The position numbers and the translations under genes were made by a program. 64,000 nt of DNA from Neorhizobium alkalisoli (GTDB lineage Bacteria; Pseudomonadota; Alphaproteobacteria; Rhizobiales; Rhizobiaceae). The notes under the pieces are model-generated. The model was not told the origin of the DNA, did no database searches, and saw only the letters and a program-made list of their open reading frames with translations. The DNA lies in assembly GCF_007829835.1 (NCBI RefSeq), contig NZ_VIWP01000001.1, positions 1,116,001 through 1,180,000 on the forward strand. Direction: 5' to 3'. Below, in pieces: positions 1-10,486 of this stretch. Position 1 is the stretch's first letter, and the number at the start of each line of letters is the position of its first letter.

Positions 1-287
1 TTGACGCGGGCGCGGGTTGCGACGCCCTGCATGGCGTCCTTCAGCGAGGCCTCGTCGGGCCGCGGCTCAAGGCTGGGTGCCACCGTCACATAGGACGAAA
101 AAACCTGGTCATAGCTATGCGGCACGAAAAGCGGGCCGAGATAGGAGAAGAGCGCGATCAGCACCAGCATCACGCAGCCACCCATCGCCGCTTTGTTGCG
201 GCGGAAGCGGAGGGCGGCGAGCTGGAAAAGGCTGCGGCTGGTGGTTTCCGGCAGGGTTGCGGCCGGATCGCGGGCGATATCAGTCAT
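1..287 (-). CDS. oppC: Oligopeptide ABC transporter permease OppC (N-terminal part, cut by window edge)
   Basis: Inner-membrane permease subunit of a peptide importer, pairing with OppB. About 95 residues are visible. They read as a short cytoplasmic N-terminus with the run RSLFQLAALRFRRNKAA, then one hydrophobic membrane segment, then the start of a periplasmic loop, which is the usual layout of OppC N-termini. The ATG at 287 overlaps the oppB stop by 8 bases (ATGACTGA), so translation is probably coupled. The frame stays open to base 1, so the C-terminal part with the ABC-docking loop lies outside the window. Family assignment rests on the N-terminus and on position after oppB. Confidence 0.85.
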   Translation of the reverse strand, partial: MTDIARDPAATLPETTSRSLFQLAALRFRRNKAAMGGCVMLVLIALFSYLGPLFVPHSYDQVFSSYVTVAPSLEPRPDEASLKDAMQGVATRARV

Positions 288-1203
288 GACGGACCCTCGG
301 ATCGAGCAGGCCGTAGAGAAGATCGACCAGGAGATTGAAGACGATGACGAAGATGGCGATCAGCACGACGGTGCCCATGACCAGCGTATAGTCGCGGTTC
401 AGCGCGCCGAGAACGAAGTAACGGCCGACGCCCGGAATGGTGAAGATGGTCTCGACGACGGCCGAGCCGGTCATCAGCGCTGCAGCGCAAGGCGCGAGAT
501 AGGAGACGACCGGCAGCATGGCGCCGCGCATGGCATGCGTCACCACGACGATCCGCGCCGGCAGGCCATAGGCGCGGGCGGTGCGGATATGGTCGGCATG
601 CAAGGCCTCGATCATCGAGCCGCGGGTCAGCCGGGCAAAGACGGCGAGCTGCGGCAGCGCCAGCGCGATCATCGGCAGGATCAGGAAGGAGAAAGAACCG
701 TCGCCCCAGCCTCCGGCCGGCAATAGCGCCAGAATGATCGCGAAGATCAGTGTCAGAACCGGGCCGACGACGAAGTTCGGGATCGTCGTGCCCATCGTGG
801 CGAGCGTCATGATGGAAAAATCGAGCACGCTGTTCTGCCTGAGAGCCGCGATCGTGCCGAGCGTCACACCGCCGACCAAAGCCAGAAGCAGGGCGTAAAA
901 CCCGAGTTCAACCGAATAGGGCAAGCCTTTGCCGATCAGTTCCGCGACCGTATTGTCCTTGTAGATATAGCTCGGACCGAAATCACCCTGCACGGCATTG
1001 CCGATATAGGTGAGATATTGCCGCCAGAGCGGCTGGTCGAGCTGATAGGTCCGCATGATGTTTTCCATCGTTGCGGGCGGCAGCGGACGCTCAAGGTTGA
1101 ATGGGCCGCCCGGGGCAAAACGCATCAGGAAGAATGAAATCGTCACGACGATGAACAGCGTCGGGACGGCGCTCGCGAGGCGGCGCAGGACAAAAGCCAG
1201 CAT
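280..1203 (-). CDS. oppB: Oligopeptide ABC transporter permease OppB
   Basis: Permease of the binding-protein-dependent peptide transporter family, 307 residues, the usual OppB length. The N-terminus MLAFVLRRLASAVPTLFI with a first membrane helix, followed by FAPGGPFNLER and GDFGPSYIYKD, closely follows enterobacterial OppB. The inner-membrane coupling region (LTRGSMIEAL, then about 20 residues on AYGLPARIVV) resembles the EAA loop. It sits 58 bases after oppA and overlaps oppC, so the three form one minus-strand operon. It should form the membrane channel with OppC; the ATPase genes are presumably beyond base 1. Confidence 0.93.
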   Translation of the reverse strand: MLAFVLRRLASAVPTLFIVVTISFFLMRFAPGGPFNLERPLPPATMENIMRTYQLDQPLWRQYLTYIGNAVQGDFGPSYIYKDNTVAELIGKGLPYSVELGFYALLLALVGGVTLGTIAALRQNSVLDFSIMTLATMGTTIPNFVVGPVLTLIFAIILALLPAGGWGDGSFSFLILPMIALALPQLAVFARLTRGSMIEALHADHIRTARAYGLPARIVVVTHAMRGAMLPVVSYLAPCAAALMTGSAVVETIFTIPGVGRYFVLGALNRDYTLVMGTVVLIAIFVIVFNLLVDLLYGLLDPRVRHD

Positions 1204-1261
1204 TTGGGTGGTCTCCTGCGGAACGGCGCCCGAAATGGTATCGGACGCCGTTCCGTATCGA

Positions 1262-2860
1262 TTATTCGGAAACGCTCAGGAAGCGGCTCAGATGCTCGTT
1301 GGCAGCATTGTCCTGCCAGCCCTTGATGCGGTTCGAGACCAGCCACAGATCGGCCTGGGTCAGGAAGGGAGCGATCGGCTGGTCGCGCATCAGGATGGTT
1401 TCCGCATCATGCATCAGCTTCGAGCGGGCCGCCGGATCCGTTTCCGCATAGGACTTCTTCATCAGATCGTCGAATTCCTTGCTGTCGTAATGACCGTAAT
1501 TGAAGGTCTTGTTGGTCGACAGGTTGAGAGCGAGGAAATTTTCCGGATCGGCATAGTCGGCGACCCAGCCGGCGCGCGCAACATTGAACTTGCCGCCTTC
1601 CTGCAGATAGGCGTAGTGCGACGAGACGTCGAGATTGCTCATCGTCACCTTGGCGCCGAACGTGTTCTTCCACATATCGGCGACGGCGGTGGCGACGCGT
1701 TCGTGGTTCGGGTTGGTGTTGTAGCGGATCTCGATATTCAGCGGCTTGCCGCCTTCACCGTAACCAGCTTCCTTCATCAGCGCGATCGCCTTGTCTTCGC
1801 GGTCGAGCTGCGAAAGACCTGCGAAATCGGCCTTGGAAGGCTCGCCGTAGGTCGCCATGCCCGGCGGCACCAGCGAATAGGCGGGAAGCTGCGAGCCGCT
1901 ATAGATCTTCTTTGCGAGGAAATCGCGGTCAACGGCCATGGACAGCGCCCGGCGGACACGCACATCGTTGAACGGTGCCTCGCGGCCATCGAAGACGTAA
2001 TAATAGGTGGCCAGCGTCGGCGACACATGCACCTGATCCTTGTAGGCGCCGCGCAGTCGCTCGATCTGGTCTGCGGAGAAGTTATAGACTAGGTCCATTT
2101 CCTTCGCTTCGAAACGGCGGACGGACGCGGCCTGGTCGTCGATCGGGTAGAAGATCACCTTGTCGAGCTTGACGTTCGCGGCATCCCAGTAATTGGCGTT
2201 CTTTTCAACGACGAGGCTGTCGTTCGGGACATGGCTGACGAGCTTGAACGCGCCATTCGAGACCATCGTGCCCGGCTTGACGAAATCGGCGCCGTTCTTG
2301 TCGAGGCTCGCCTTGGAGACGGGGAGGGCGGTCTGGTGGGCCAGAAGCTCGAGGAAGAACGGGGTCGGACGTTCGAGCGTGATCTCGACGGTCTTGTCAT
2401 CGACGGCCTTGATGCCAAGTTCCTTGATATCGGCCTTGCCGGTATTGACCTTCTCGGCATTCTTGATCGGGTAGAGGATATTGGCGTATTTCGCGGCGGT
2501 CTTCGGGTCTTCGACGCGCTTGAACGAGAATTCGAAATCCTGCGCCGTGACGGGCGAGCCGTCGGACCATTTTGCGTTGTCGCGCAGCTTAAACGTGTAT
2601 GTCAGCCCGTCGTCGGAGAGCTTCCAGGACTCTGCTGCACCCGGAATGATCTTACCGGCTGCATCATAGATCGTCAGCCCCTCATAAAGATCCTTCAGGA
2701 TAAAGGCTTCGATATTGATCGAAGTCTGGGCCTGGTCGAGCGTCTGAGGTTCGCCCGCATTGCCGCGGTGGAGTACCGTTTCGGCAAAAGCCGGCGCGCC
2801 CGCAAAGAGTACGGAGCCCAGCAAAGCGATCGTTGTCGCACGAAATAGACGAGATGACAT
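1262..2860 (-). CDS. oppA: Periplasmic oligopeptide-binding protein OppA
   Basis: Extracytoplasmic solute-binding protein family 5, 532 residues. It captures peptides in the periplasm for OppBC. A Sec signal peptide is clear (MSSRLFRATTIALLG, hydrophobic core, cleavage near APAFAE), followed by the family's typical start with GNAGEPQTLDQAQ. The frame is open a further 54 codons upstream, but the ATG at 2860 has a good ribosome site (AAGGA, 7 bases away) and places the signal peptide at the N-terminus, so I use it. First gene of the opp operon; its promoter must lie in the long gap to its right. Confidence 0.93.
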   Translation of the reverse strand: MSSRLFRATTIALLGSVLFAGAPAFAETVLHRGNAGEPQTLDQAQTSINIEAFILKDLYEGLTIYDAAGKIIPGAAESWKLSDDGLTYTFKLRDNAKWSDGSPVTAQDFEFSFKRVEDPKTAAKYANILYPIKNAEKVNTGKADIKELGIKAVDDKTVEITLERPTPFFLELLAHQTALPVSKASLDKNGADFVKPGTMVSNGAFKLVSHVPNDSLVVEKNANYWDAANVKLDKVIFYPIDDQAASVRRFEAKEMDLVYNFSADQIERLRGAYKDQVHVSPTLATYYYVFDGREAPFNDVRVRRALSMAVDRDFLAKKIYSGSQLPAYSLVPPGMATYGEPSKADFAGLSQLDREDKAIALMKEAGYGEGGKPLNIEIRYNTNPNHERVATAVADMWKNTFGAKVTMSNLDVSSHYAYLQEGGKFNVARAGWVADYADPENFLALNLSTNKTFNYGHYDSKEFDDLMKKSYAETDPAARSKLMHDAETILMRDQPIAPFLTQADLWLVSNRIKGWQDNAANEHLSRFLSVSE

Positions 2861-3587
2861 ACCGTTATCCTTCCCAGTTGTTCTGTTCGGTTGCGGGAGT
2901 GAATGCCAGAAATACCGGAATCGCAAGGATTTTTTCCCCGCCGAGGAAGTTCGGCGTGTAAAACCGCGCGCTGCAATTAAACTGAAGATTGCATGCGCAT
3001 ACCGGTGTGATAATTCGAGCATTTAGATTGCGCGGCGTAGCAAAAATGCAAGTCCAAAGCTCGACGACATTTTACGTTCAGGTAATGTTGGCAAGGAATG
3101 CCATGGCTTTGTTAGGAGGGTTGCCGGAGTAATTTTATTGCGAGGCAGCTGACTTGCAGCGGTTTGCATAAGTTTACATAGATACAACTCTTGAGGGAAT
3201 TTCTGGGTTCGCCACGAATGCGCTGTGGATCGTTTGAACATGTTTCGAGTGTTCGACTGAAACTGCGATTGGTGACGCTTCGACGGTGGTAATGCATAGA
3301 CAGACCCCAATGGAGACGATCAGCCTCACCTGCCGAACGTATCTACGGCGAGAAGATTATCATGGTGGCTTGCGTTCACCGCTGACGCGCGATGGATTCT
3401 CCCAAGACACGGCCTGCGTCGGGCTCCATCCGCGCTATAACTTCCCGATATGGAACATAGCGCTTTAAAGTAATTTCCCGCCTTCTATGCCCGAATATAG
3501 TCGCTGTCGTCGCAGGCAGGCAATGAAGGAGATTGCTTGCGTGTCCGAGAGTGGATGCAGCGACTTGGCAAGCGGGGAGGGTTTGTC
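2861..3587. other. Long intergenic region between divergent oppA and sugar-transport operons
   Basis: About 700 bases without a convincing gene. It is more AT-rich than the flanks and must carry the promoters of oppA (leftward) and of the sugar ABC operon (rightward). An imperfect inverted repeat has arms GCGCTAT at 3432-3438 and ATAGCGC at 3457-3463, about 125 bases before the first transport gene; it could be an operator. Short open frames on both strands here have no ribosome sites or recognisable composition. Confidence 0.5.
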
Positions 3588-4574
3588 ATGAGACTTCAAG
3601 TCGTCGCGCGCCATCTTAACCAGGAAAAGATCGTCTTTCTTCTGACGGTCGCTCTGGTGATTGCGTTTGCGGCCCTGCTTCCGAATTTCCTCGACCGCGG
3701 AAATCTTCTGTCTCTGGTTCGCAGTGTCGCCGTTCTTGGTGTTCTCGGCCTCGGCATGCTCATCGTCGTGCTCGGGCGGGGCATCGACCTGTCGCTGGTC
3801 GCGATCATGGCGATCTCCGTCGCCTGGTCCATGCAGCTTATCCATCAGGGCCTGCCGGTCTATGCGGCGCTCGCGCTGGGACTGGTCTTTGCCGTCGGGA
3901 TTGCTTTTTTCACCGGGATACTTGTCGCCTATGCGGAAATTCCGCCTCTTTTTGCCACGCTTGCCATGTCCACTTTCGTCTACGGGTTCGGTCGGGCACA
4001 CCTGATCACCGGCACGGACGTCGTTTACATGCCGCAGAATATGGGTTGGATCGTGGGGCTGGGCCAAGGCAAGCTGATCGGCATTCCGATGCCGATTGTG
4101 ATTGCTGCACTGGCCGCCTTCGTCATCTTCCTGTTCCTGAGGTTTACCAAGCTCGGCAGCTACGTCTACGCGATCGGCGACAATCTCGCTGCGTCCCGGA
4201 TCAGTGGCATTTCGGTCAGGCCCATGCTGGTTCTGCAATATGTTCTGGCCGGGGTGATCGCCTTCGTGGCGGGCGTCCTGACCGCGACTTCGGTCGAGGC
4301 GATGAACACGCGCATCGTCAATTCGAACATGATCTACGATGTCATCCTTGTCGTGGTGCTCGGAGGCGTCGGCCTCTCCGGCGGGCGTGGCAACGTGCGT
4401 AACGTCATCGTCGGAACGCTTCTGATCGGCGTCCTGATGAACGGCATGACGATCATGGATATCCAATACACCGTGCAGAACGTGATCAAGAGCCTGATCC
4501 TGCTGTTGGCGATCGTCATCGACAGCGTCGTGAACCCGCGTGACGAGCAGACCGGGCAGCAGGGCGACATCTGA
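3588..4574 (+). CDS. Ribose-type sugar ABC transporter permease 1
   Basis: Inner-membrane permease of the RbsC/XylH family (BPD_transp_2), 328 residues from this start. About nine hydrophobic segments are visible, with the family hallmarks GRGIDLSLVAIMA near the second helix, YAIGDNLAASRISGI in the cytoplasmic loop, and VVVLGGVGLSGGRG near the C-terminus. The start is uncertain. ATG 3588 has GGGGAGGG 7 bases upstream; TTG 3537 with AAGGAGA is an in-frame alternative adding 17 residues. It opens an operon followed by a binding protein, a second permease, an ATPase and catabolic enzymes. The substrate cannot be read from the sequence. Confidence 0.88.
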   Translation: MRLQVVARHLNQEKIVFLLTVALVIAFAALLPNFLDRGNLLSLVRSVAVLGVLGLGMLIVVLGRGIDLSLVAIMAISVAWSMQLIHQGLPVYAALALGLVFAVGIAFFTGILVAYAEIPPLFATLAMSTFVYGFGRAHLITGTDVVYMPQNMGWIVGLGQGKLIGIPMPIVIAALAAFVIFLFLRFTKLGSYVYAIGDNLAASRISGISVRPMLVLQYVLAGVIAFVAGVLTATSVEAMNTRIVNSNMIYDVILVVVLGGVGLSGGRGNVRNVIVGTLLIGVLMNGMTIMDIQYTVQNVIKSLILLLAIVIDSVVNPRDEQTGQQGDI

Positions 4575-4618
4575 ACAAATCAAGTGAAACGAACTCACGT
4601 CATGAGGAGGAGCAGGAC

Positions 4619-5647
4619 ATGAGAAGCAACGGATTTCTAAAGGCTGCAGCCGCAGCGCTGGTCGCCCTGTCGATCGGAGGCGCCCCTGCCAAGGCTGCAG
4701 ATGCAACCAATGATCCCTATCGCCAGGGCGCGCTTGAGTCCCTGAAGGGCAAGAAGATCGCCTACCTGCCGATCTCGATCGGCTTCGATCTCGCGCAGGC
4801 CTGGGGCGGTGTCGTCAAGACGGAGGCGGAACGATATGGCATGTCGTTCTCGTCGCAGGATCCGAACTGGAACACCGATGCCATGGCGCAGGGCATGACG
4901 GCGCTGATCGCCGAGAAGCCGGACGTCATCGTCACGCAGAACCCGGACATGCAGTCGCTGGCGCGGCTGTTGAAGCAGGCCACCTCGCAGGGCATCGTCG
5001 TGGTCCAGCTCAACATGCAGGGCGCCGTTCAGACGGACGCCTTTGTCGGCCCCGACTTCATCGCCATGGGTGAGCAGTCTGCCAACATGATGCTGAAGAA
5101 ATGCGGTGCCGATACGAAGACGTCCCACAAGGTTGCGATCGTTCAGGGCGTGCTCACCGGCGGCGTCAGCTTCTATCAGGTCCAGGGCATGATGAAGGTG
5201 TTCAACGCCCATCCCGAGATCAAGATTGTCTCCAGCCAGGCGGCCGACTGGGATGCGTCCAAGGCCCGCGCGATCACGGAAACCGCACTCCAGCAGAACC
5301 CGGACCTCTGCGGCGTCATCGATGTTTGGGATGGCCAGGGGATCGGCACCGGCGCGGCGATCAAGCAGGCCGGCAAGCAGGATCAGGTCTATTTCATCAC
5401 CTCCGGCGGTGGCGCCCAGAGCATGTGCGACGGGCTTATGAACGGAACCTATTCCGCCGTGATCAACTACGATGCTCCTGGCATGGGGCGTGACGCCTGG
5501 ACGGCGATCTCGACGGCGCTGCAGAACAAGCAGGGGGCCGGTGCGATCAAGACCCAGATGTACTCACCGACCCGTCTGATGACCAAGGAAGACGTCAAGG
5601 CGGGCACCTGTTGGGATCCGCAGCAATACGCAAAGATCCTTCGCTGA
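4619..5647 (+). CDS. Periplasmic sugar-binding protein of the ribose-type ABC importer
   Basis: Periplasmic binding protein of the Peripla_BP_4 (RbsB-like) type, 342 residues. A signal peptide is clear (MRSNGFLKAAAAALVALSIGG, cleavage near AKAAD). The mature protein has the two-lobe pattern typical of the family: IAYLPISIGFDLAQAWGG at the start, KPDVIVTQNPD in the first lobe, DLCGVIDVWDGQGIGTGAAI and YFITSGGG in the second. The ATG follows a strong GAGGAGGAG ribosome site. It lies 44 bases after permease 1, so it belongs to the same operon. It should set substrate specificity; the ligand is unknown but likely a sugar, polyol or similar compound. Confidence 0.88.
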   Translation: MRSNGFLKAAAAALVALSIGGAPAKAADATNDPYRQGALESLKGKKIAYLPISIGFDLAQAWGGVVKTEAERYGMSFSSQDPNWNTDAMAQGMTALIAEKPDVIVTQNPDMQSLARLLKQATSQGIVVVQLNMQGAVQTDAFVGPDFIAMGEQSANMMLKKCGADTKTSHKVAIVQGVLTGGVSFYQVQGMMKVFNAHPEIKIVSSQAADWDASKARAITETALQQNPDLCGVIDVWDGQGIGTGAAIKQAGKQDQVYFITSGGGAQSMCDGLMNGTYSAVINYDAPGMGRDAWTAISTALQNKQGAGAIKTQMYSPTRLMTKEDVKAGTCWDPQQYAKILR

Positions 5648-5715
5648 TCCGAGCCCGATGCTCCGGCAGTCGCAAGGGATTGCCGGAGCCAGATACCCGA
5701 GTTTTCCAAATCCGC

Positions 5716-7875
5716 ATGAGGCATGAGGAGGCGCGTTTGGCGTCGGCGAGCACATTGACGAAGCTGCGATATCGCTTCGTTCCCGATCACGTCATCGGGG
5801 AAATCCTGTCGAAGAAATGGATCGACAACGCAATCCCGCTGCTGGTTCTGGTCTGCGTGGTTGCCGTTTTCGGCATGCTGATCCCGAACTTCTTCAGCGG
5901 TAGCAACCTGTCCATCACCTCGCGGCAGCTTGGCGAATTTGCGCTGATCTGCATTGCCATGATGACGGTTATTCTCGTCGGTGGGATTGATCTCTCGGTC
6001 GGATCGAATTTCGCGCTCGGCAATTTCATGACGCTTGCGCTTCTCAATCTGGCGGACTGGCCGGTGGCCGCCGCCGTGCCGACCGTCGTTCTCATTTGTG
6101 GCTCGGTTGGTCTGCTCAACGGCGTGCTGATCGGCTATCTGCGGCTGAGAGCATTTCTGACGACGCTTGTGACCCTCATCATCGTCCGCGCGGTGGTCGA
6201 CATGCTTCTGCTGCAATATGTGCAGGCCATGTCCACAAGCTTCTACCAGTCCGATATCTGGGATCTGATCGGGCTTGGCGGATTGTTCGGCATTCCGTTT
6301 TCCTTCTGCGTCCTGATCGTCGTGGCAATCATCGGACATGTGCTTCTGACGCGGTCGCGCCCGGGCTGGCGCCTGATGGCGATCGGCGGTTCGCGTCGTT
6401 CCGCCCACAATATCGGCCTGCCGGTGCGCAGCACGGTTTGTGCGGCCTATACGATTTCCGGAATGCTCTGCGGTCTCGCGGGGGTCCTTTACGCCGCAAG
6501 GCTGTCCGGCGCAGGCTCGGATACCGGGATCGGCATGGAGATCTCGGCTCTTACCGCAGCCGTACTCGGGGGCAACAGTCTTGGCGGCGGACGGGGCTCG
6601 ATCGTCAAGGCGCTGATCGGCGCGATCATCGTGCTGATCATGACGAACGGCGTCCTGCGTCTCGGTCTGAACTCCGGCTCCGGCCCGATGGTGCTCGGCC
6701 TGACACTGGTCTTTGCCGTATTCATCGATGTGCGCTGGCTCAAGAACCGCGACAAGCTGCTGAACAAGGTCTACGTCTCGCCCACCTATATCGAGCTGCC
6801 GGAACCGGTTTCGACAGCTGCCGGCGCCGGCAACGCACTGGCTCTGAACGACAGGCTGAGAGACGTCGAGATCATCGGGCTTGCCGCTGTCGAATCTCCC
6901 GAGGACGTCATTCTCGATGAGGACGATTATCTCTATTGCGGAACTCGCCACGGCGATATCGTCCGTTTTGCCCCGCCGGATTACACAAGCCATGAAGTCT
7001 ACGCCCATATCGGCGGATCTCCGCTCGGCATGGGATGGGACAAGGACCGCAACCTGCTAGTCTGCGTCGGCGGCATGGGGCTCTACAAGATCGACCGCGA
7101 TCGCAAGGTCGTGAAGGTTACCGACGAAACCAATCGCTCGACCTTGTCCGTCGTTGACGATTCCCGCCTGCGGCTGGCTGACGACCTCGATATCGCGCCG
7201 GACGGCCGGATATTCTTCTCCGAGGCGACCATCCGTTACGAGATGCACGACTGGCCGGTCGATGCGCTGGAAAGCCGCGGCAATGGCCGCATCATCTGCC
7301 ATGACCCGAAGACCGGCAAAACCCATACGGCGCTGCGCAATCTCATCTTCCCGAATGGTATCTGTACGTCGCAGGACGGCCAGTCGATCCTGTTTGCGGA
7401 AAGCTGGGCCTGCCGTGTCAGCCGCCTTTACATTAGTGGCCCCAAGGCAGGGCAGGTGGAACGGGTCCTGGATCGCCTGCCCGGCTACCCGGACAATATC
7501 AATCGTGCATCGGATGGAACCTATTGGTGCGCCATCATGGGCATGCGATCTCCAGCGCTTGATGTCGCGCTCAGGATGCCGAGCTTCCGCCGCCGGATGG
7601 CGAGGCGCATCGCCCCGGATCAATGGCTTTATCCAAATCTCAATATCGGCTGCGTGATCCGTTTCAACGATCGGGGCGAAGTGCTGGAATCGCTGTGGGA
7701 CCAGGGCGCCGAAAACCATCCGATGATCACGTCGATGCGCGAGCACAAAGGCTATCTCTATCTCGGCGGCATCACCAACAACCGTATCGGCCGCATCCGG
7801 CTCGATGGACGCGACAAGACCTGGTCCAGCTTCCGGAGCTATTGGGGAGGTCCGAATGTCCGCCATGCTTCGTGA
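5716..7875 (+). CDS. Fusion: ribose-type ABC permease plus strictosidine-synthase/SMP-30-like beta-propeller
   Basis: About 719 residues, twice the normal permease length. Residues 1 to about 345 form an RbsC-type permease (GGIDLSVGSNFALGN, MAIGGSRRSAHNIGLPV, AVLGGNSLGGGRGS). After a short linker, residues about 385-719 form a six-bladed propeller of the strictosidine synthase/SMP-30 type, with FPNGICTSQDGQSILFAES and LPGYPDNINRASDG matching the conserved Str_synth region. The reading frame runs through the junction without interruption. ATG 5716 has no good ribosome site; TTG 5737, 5 bases after GAGGAGG, may be the real start. The propeller may hydrolyse a lactone or bind the transported substrate at the membrane; this is inference. 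Confidence 0.85.
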   Translation: MRHEEARLASASTLTKLRYRFVPDHVIGEILSKKWIDNAIPLLVLVCVVAVFGMLIPNFFSGSNLSITSRQLGEFALICIAMMTVILVGGIDLSVGSNFALGNFMTLALLNLADWPVAAAVPTVVLICGSVGLLNGVLIGYLRLRAFLTTLVTLIIVRAVVDMLLLQYVQAMSTSFYQSDIWDLIGLGGLFGIPFSFCVLIVVAIIGHVLLTRSRPGWRLMAIGGSRRSAHNIGLPVRSTVCAAYTISGMLCGLAGVLYAARLSGAGSDTGIGMEISALTAAVLGGNSLGGGRGSIVKALIGAIIVLIMTNGVLRLGLNSGSGPMVLGLTLVFAVFIDVRWLKNRDKLLNKVYVSPTYIELPEPVSTAAGAGNALALNDRLRDVEIIGLAAVESPEDVILDEDDYLYCGTRHGDIVRFAPPDYTSHEVYAHIGGSPLGMGWDKDRNLLVCVGGMGLYKIDRDRKVVKVTDETNRSTLSVVDDSRLRLADDLDIAPDGRIFFSEATIRYEMHDWPVDALESRGNGRIICHDPKTGKTHTALRNLIFPNGICTSQDGQSILFAESWACRVSRLYISGPKAGQVERVLDRLPGYPDNINRASDGTYWCAIMGMRSPALDVALRMPSFRRRMARRIAPDQWLYPNLNIGCVIRFNDRGEVLESLWDQGAENHPMITSMREHKGYLYLGGITNNRIGRIRLDGRDKTWSSFRSYWGGPNVRHAS

Positions 7876-8950
7876 TCTTGCCGATCGCTTCCTCGGTCGC
7901 GGGCAGGCTGCCGTTACCGTCCCGGCGCTGGACGGCGCGCTAAAGCCGAACAATCTTCTGGAGGAAGCTCCGATTGGCTTTCCCGCCGCCTCGGCCGATA
8001 ACCTCGCGGTGACAGAGACTGGCCTCATCTATTCCAGCGAGGGGACGCTCTATCGGCAGGGATCCTGTGGTGGTCCCGCCAGCGCGTGGAAACATGTCGG
8101 CGAGCCCGTTTCTGCGCTCGCTGTTTCCGCCAATGATGTCGTCGCCATCGCAGCCGGTTCCAGGATTCTTCTCATCGGCCCGGATGGTAACGAGAGGGCT
8201 GAGCTTTCAGTCGGAAGTCAGCCTTGGGCTGGCGTAACGGCACTCTGTTTCGCAGCGGACGGTTCACTTCTCGTCGCTATCGGTTCTGCCCGGAACGGGC
8301 TCGATGAATGGCAGCGGGATCTTCTCGATGGCGGCTGCTCGGGATCCCTCTGGCGTATCGATCTTGCGAATGGACGCAGCCATCAGCTGGCCGGAAAGCT
8401 CCATTATCCGAATGGTATCGCTGTGGAACAGGATGGCGGTATCATCGTCAGCGAGGCCTGGCAGAAGCGTGTTCTGCGGCTCTCCGAGACCGGCAAGGTC
8501 ATCGCTCAGGTAGTCGAGGATCTTCCGGGCTATCCTGCGCGCATCAGCCCGTCGGGACGCGGCGGATATTGGCTCTCGGTCTTTGCGCCGCGTAGCCAGC
8601 TGATCGAGTTCGTGCTTCGGGAGCCGGCCTACCGCAAGGCCATGATGGCGGAGGTCGATAAGGAGTTCTGGATCGCGCCGGCCTTGCGTAGCGGCTATTC
8701 TTTCCGCGAGCCGATGCAGGGCGGCGCGCTCAAGCAGATGGGCATTCTGAAACCATGGGCGCCGACACGGTCCTATGGCCTTGTCGTGGAGTTCAACCGC
8801 GATTTCGTTCCCGTTCGCAGCTTTCACAGCCGTGCGGGTGGACGCCGACATGGCATTACCTCGGCCGTGGAGGCGGGCGGCAAGCTCTGGGTGACGAGCA
8901 AGGGCGGCGGTGAGGTCGTTGCAATACCGCTTGCCGCAGGAGGGAATTGA
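7856..8950 (+). CDS. Second strictosidine-synthase/SMP-30-like beta-propeller protein
   Basis: 364 residues from ATG 7856, which overlaps the end of the fusion gene by 20 bases and follows TTGGGGAGG. No signal peptide or membrane segment is seen, so it is probably cytoplasmic. The conserved Str_synth-like stretch is present (LHYPNGIAVEQDGGIIVSEAW, LPGYPARISPSGRGGYW) and resembles the propeller half of the preceding gene, suggesting duplication. Family members include lactonases, gluconolactonases and arylesterases, which need acidic metal ligands; I cannot assign these without alignment. It may act on a lactone formed from the imported compound. Confidence 0.78.
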   Translation: MSAMLRDLADRFLGRGQAAVTVPALDGALKPNNLLEEAPIGFPAASADNLAVTETGLIYSSEGTLYRQGSCGGPASAWKHVGEPVSALAVSANDVVAIAAGSRILLIGPDGNERAELSVGSQPWAGVTALCFAADGSLLVAIGSARNGLDEWQRDLLDGGCSGSLWRIDLANGRSHQLAGKLHYPNGIAVEQDGGIIVSEAWQKRVLRLSETGKVIAQVVEDLPGYPARISPSGRGGYWLSVFAPRSQLIEFVLREPAYRKAMMAEVDKEFWIAPALRSGYSFREPMQGGALKQMGILKPWAPTRSYGLVVEFNRDFVPVRSFHSRAGGRRHGITSAVEAGGKLWVTSKGGGEVVAIPLAAGGN

Positions 8951-8951
8951 G

Positions 8952-10448
<1,497 letters not shown>

Positions 10449-10486
10449 CCACCGCCAATACCAGCATTTGAAAACGAGGTGCAGAA

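Noticed and set aside
2861-3022. 54-residue N-terminal extension of OppA
   Set aside because: The signal peptide begins at the ATG at 2860, which has a proper ribosome site; the extension is charged and without a start signal.
3465-7008. Long minus-strand frames opposite the sugar permease and permease-propeller genes
   Set aside because: Composition rich in Asp, His, Arg and Gln typical of antisense frames; conserved motifs are on the plus strand.
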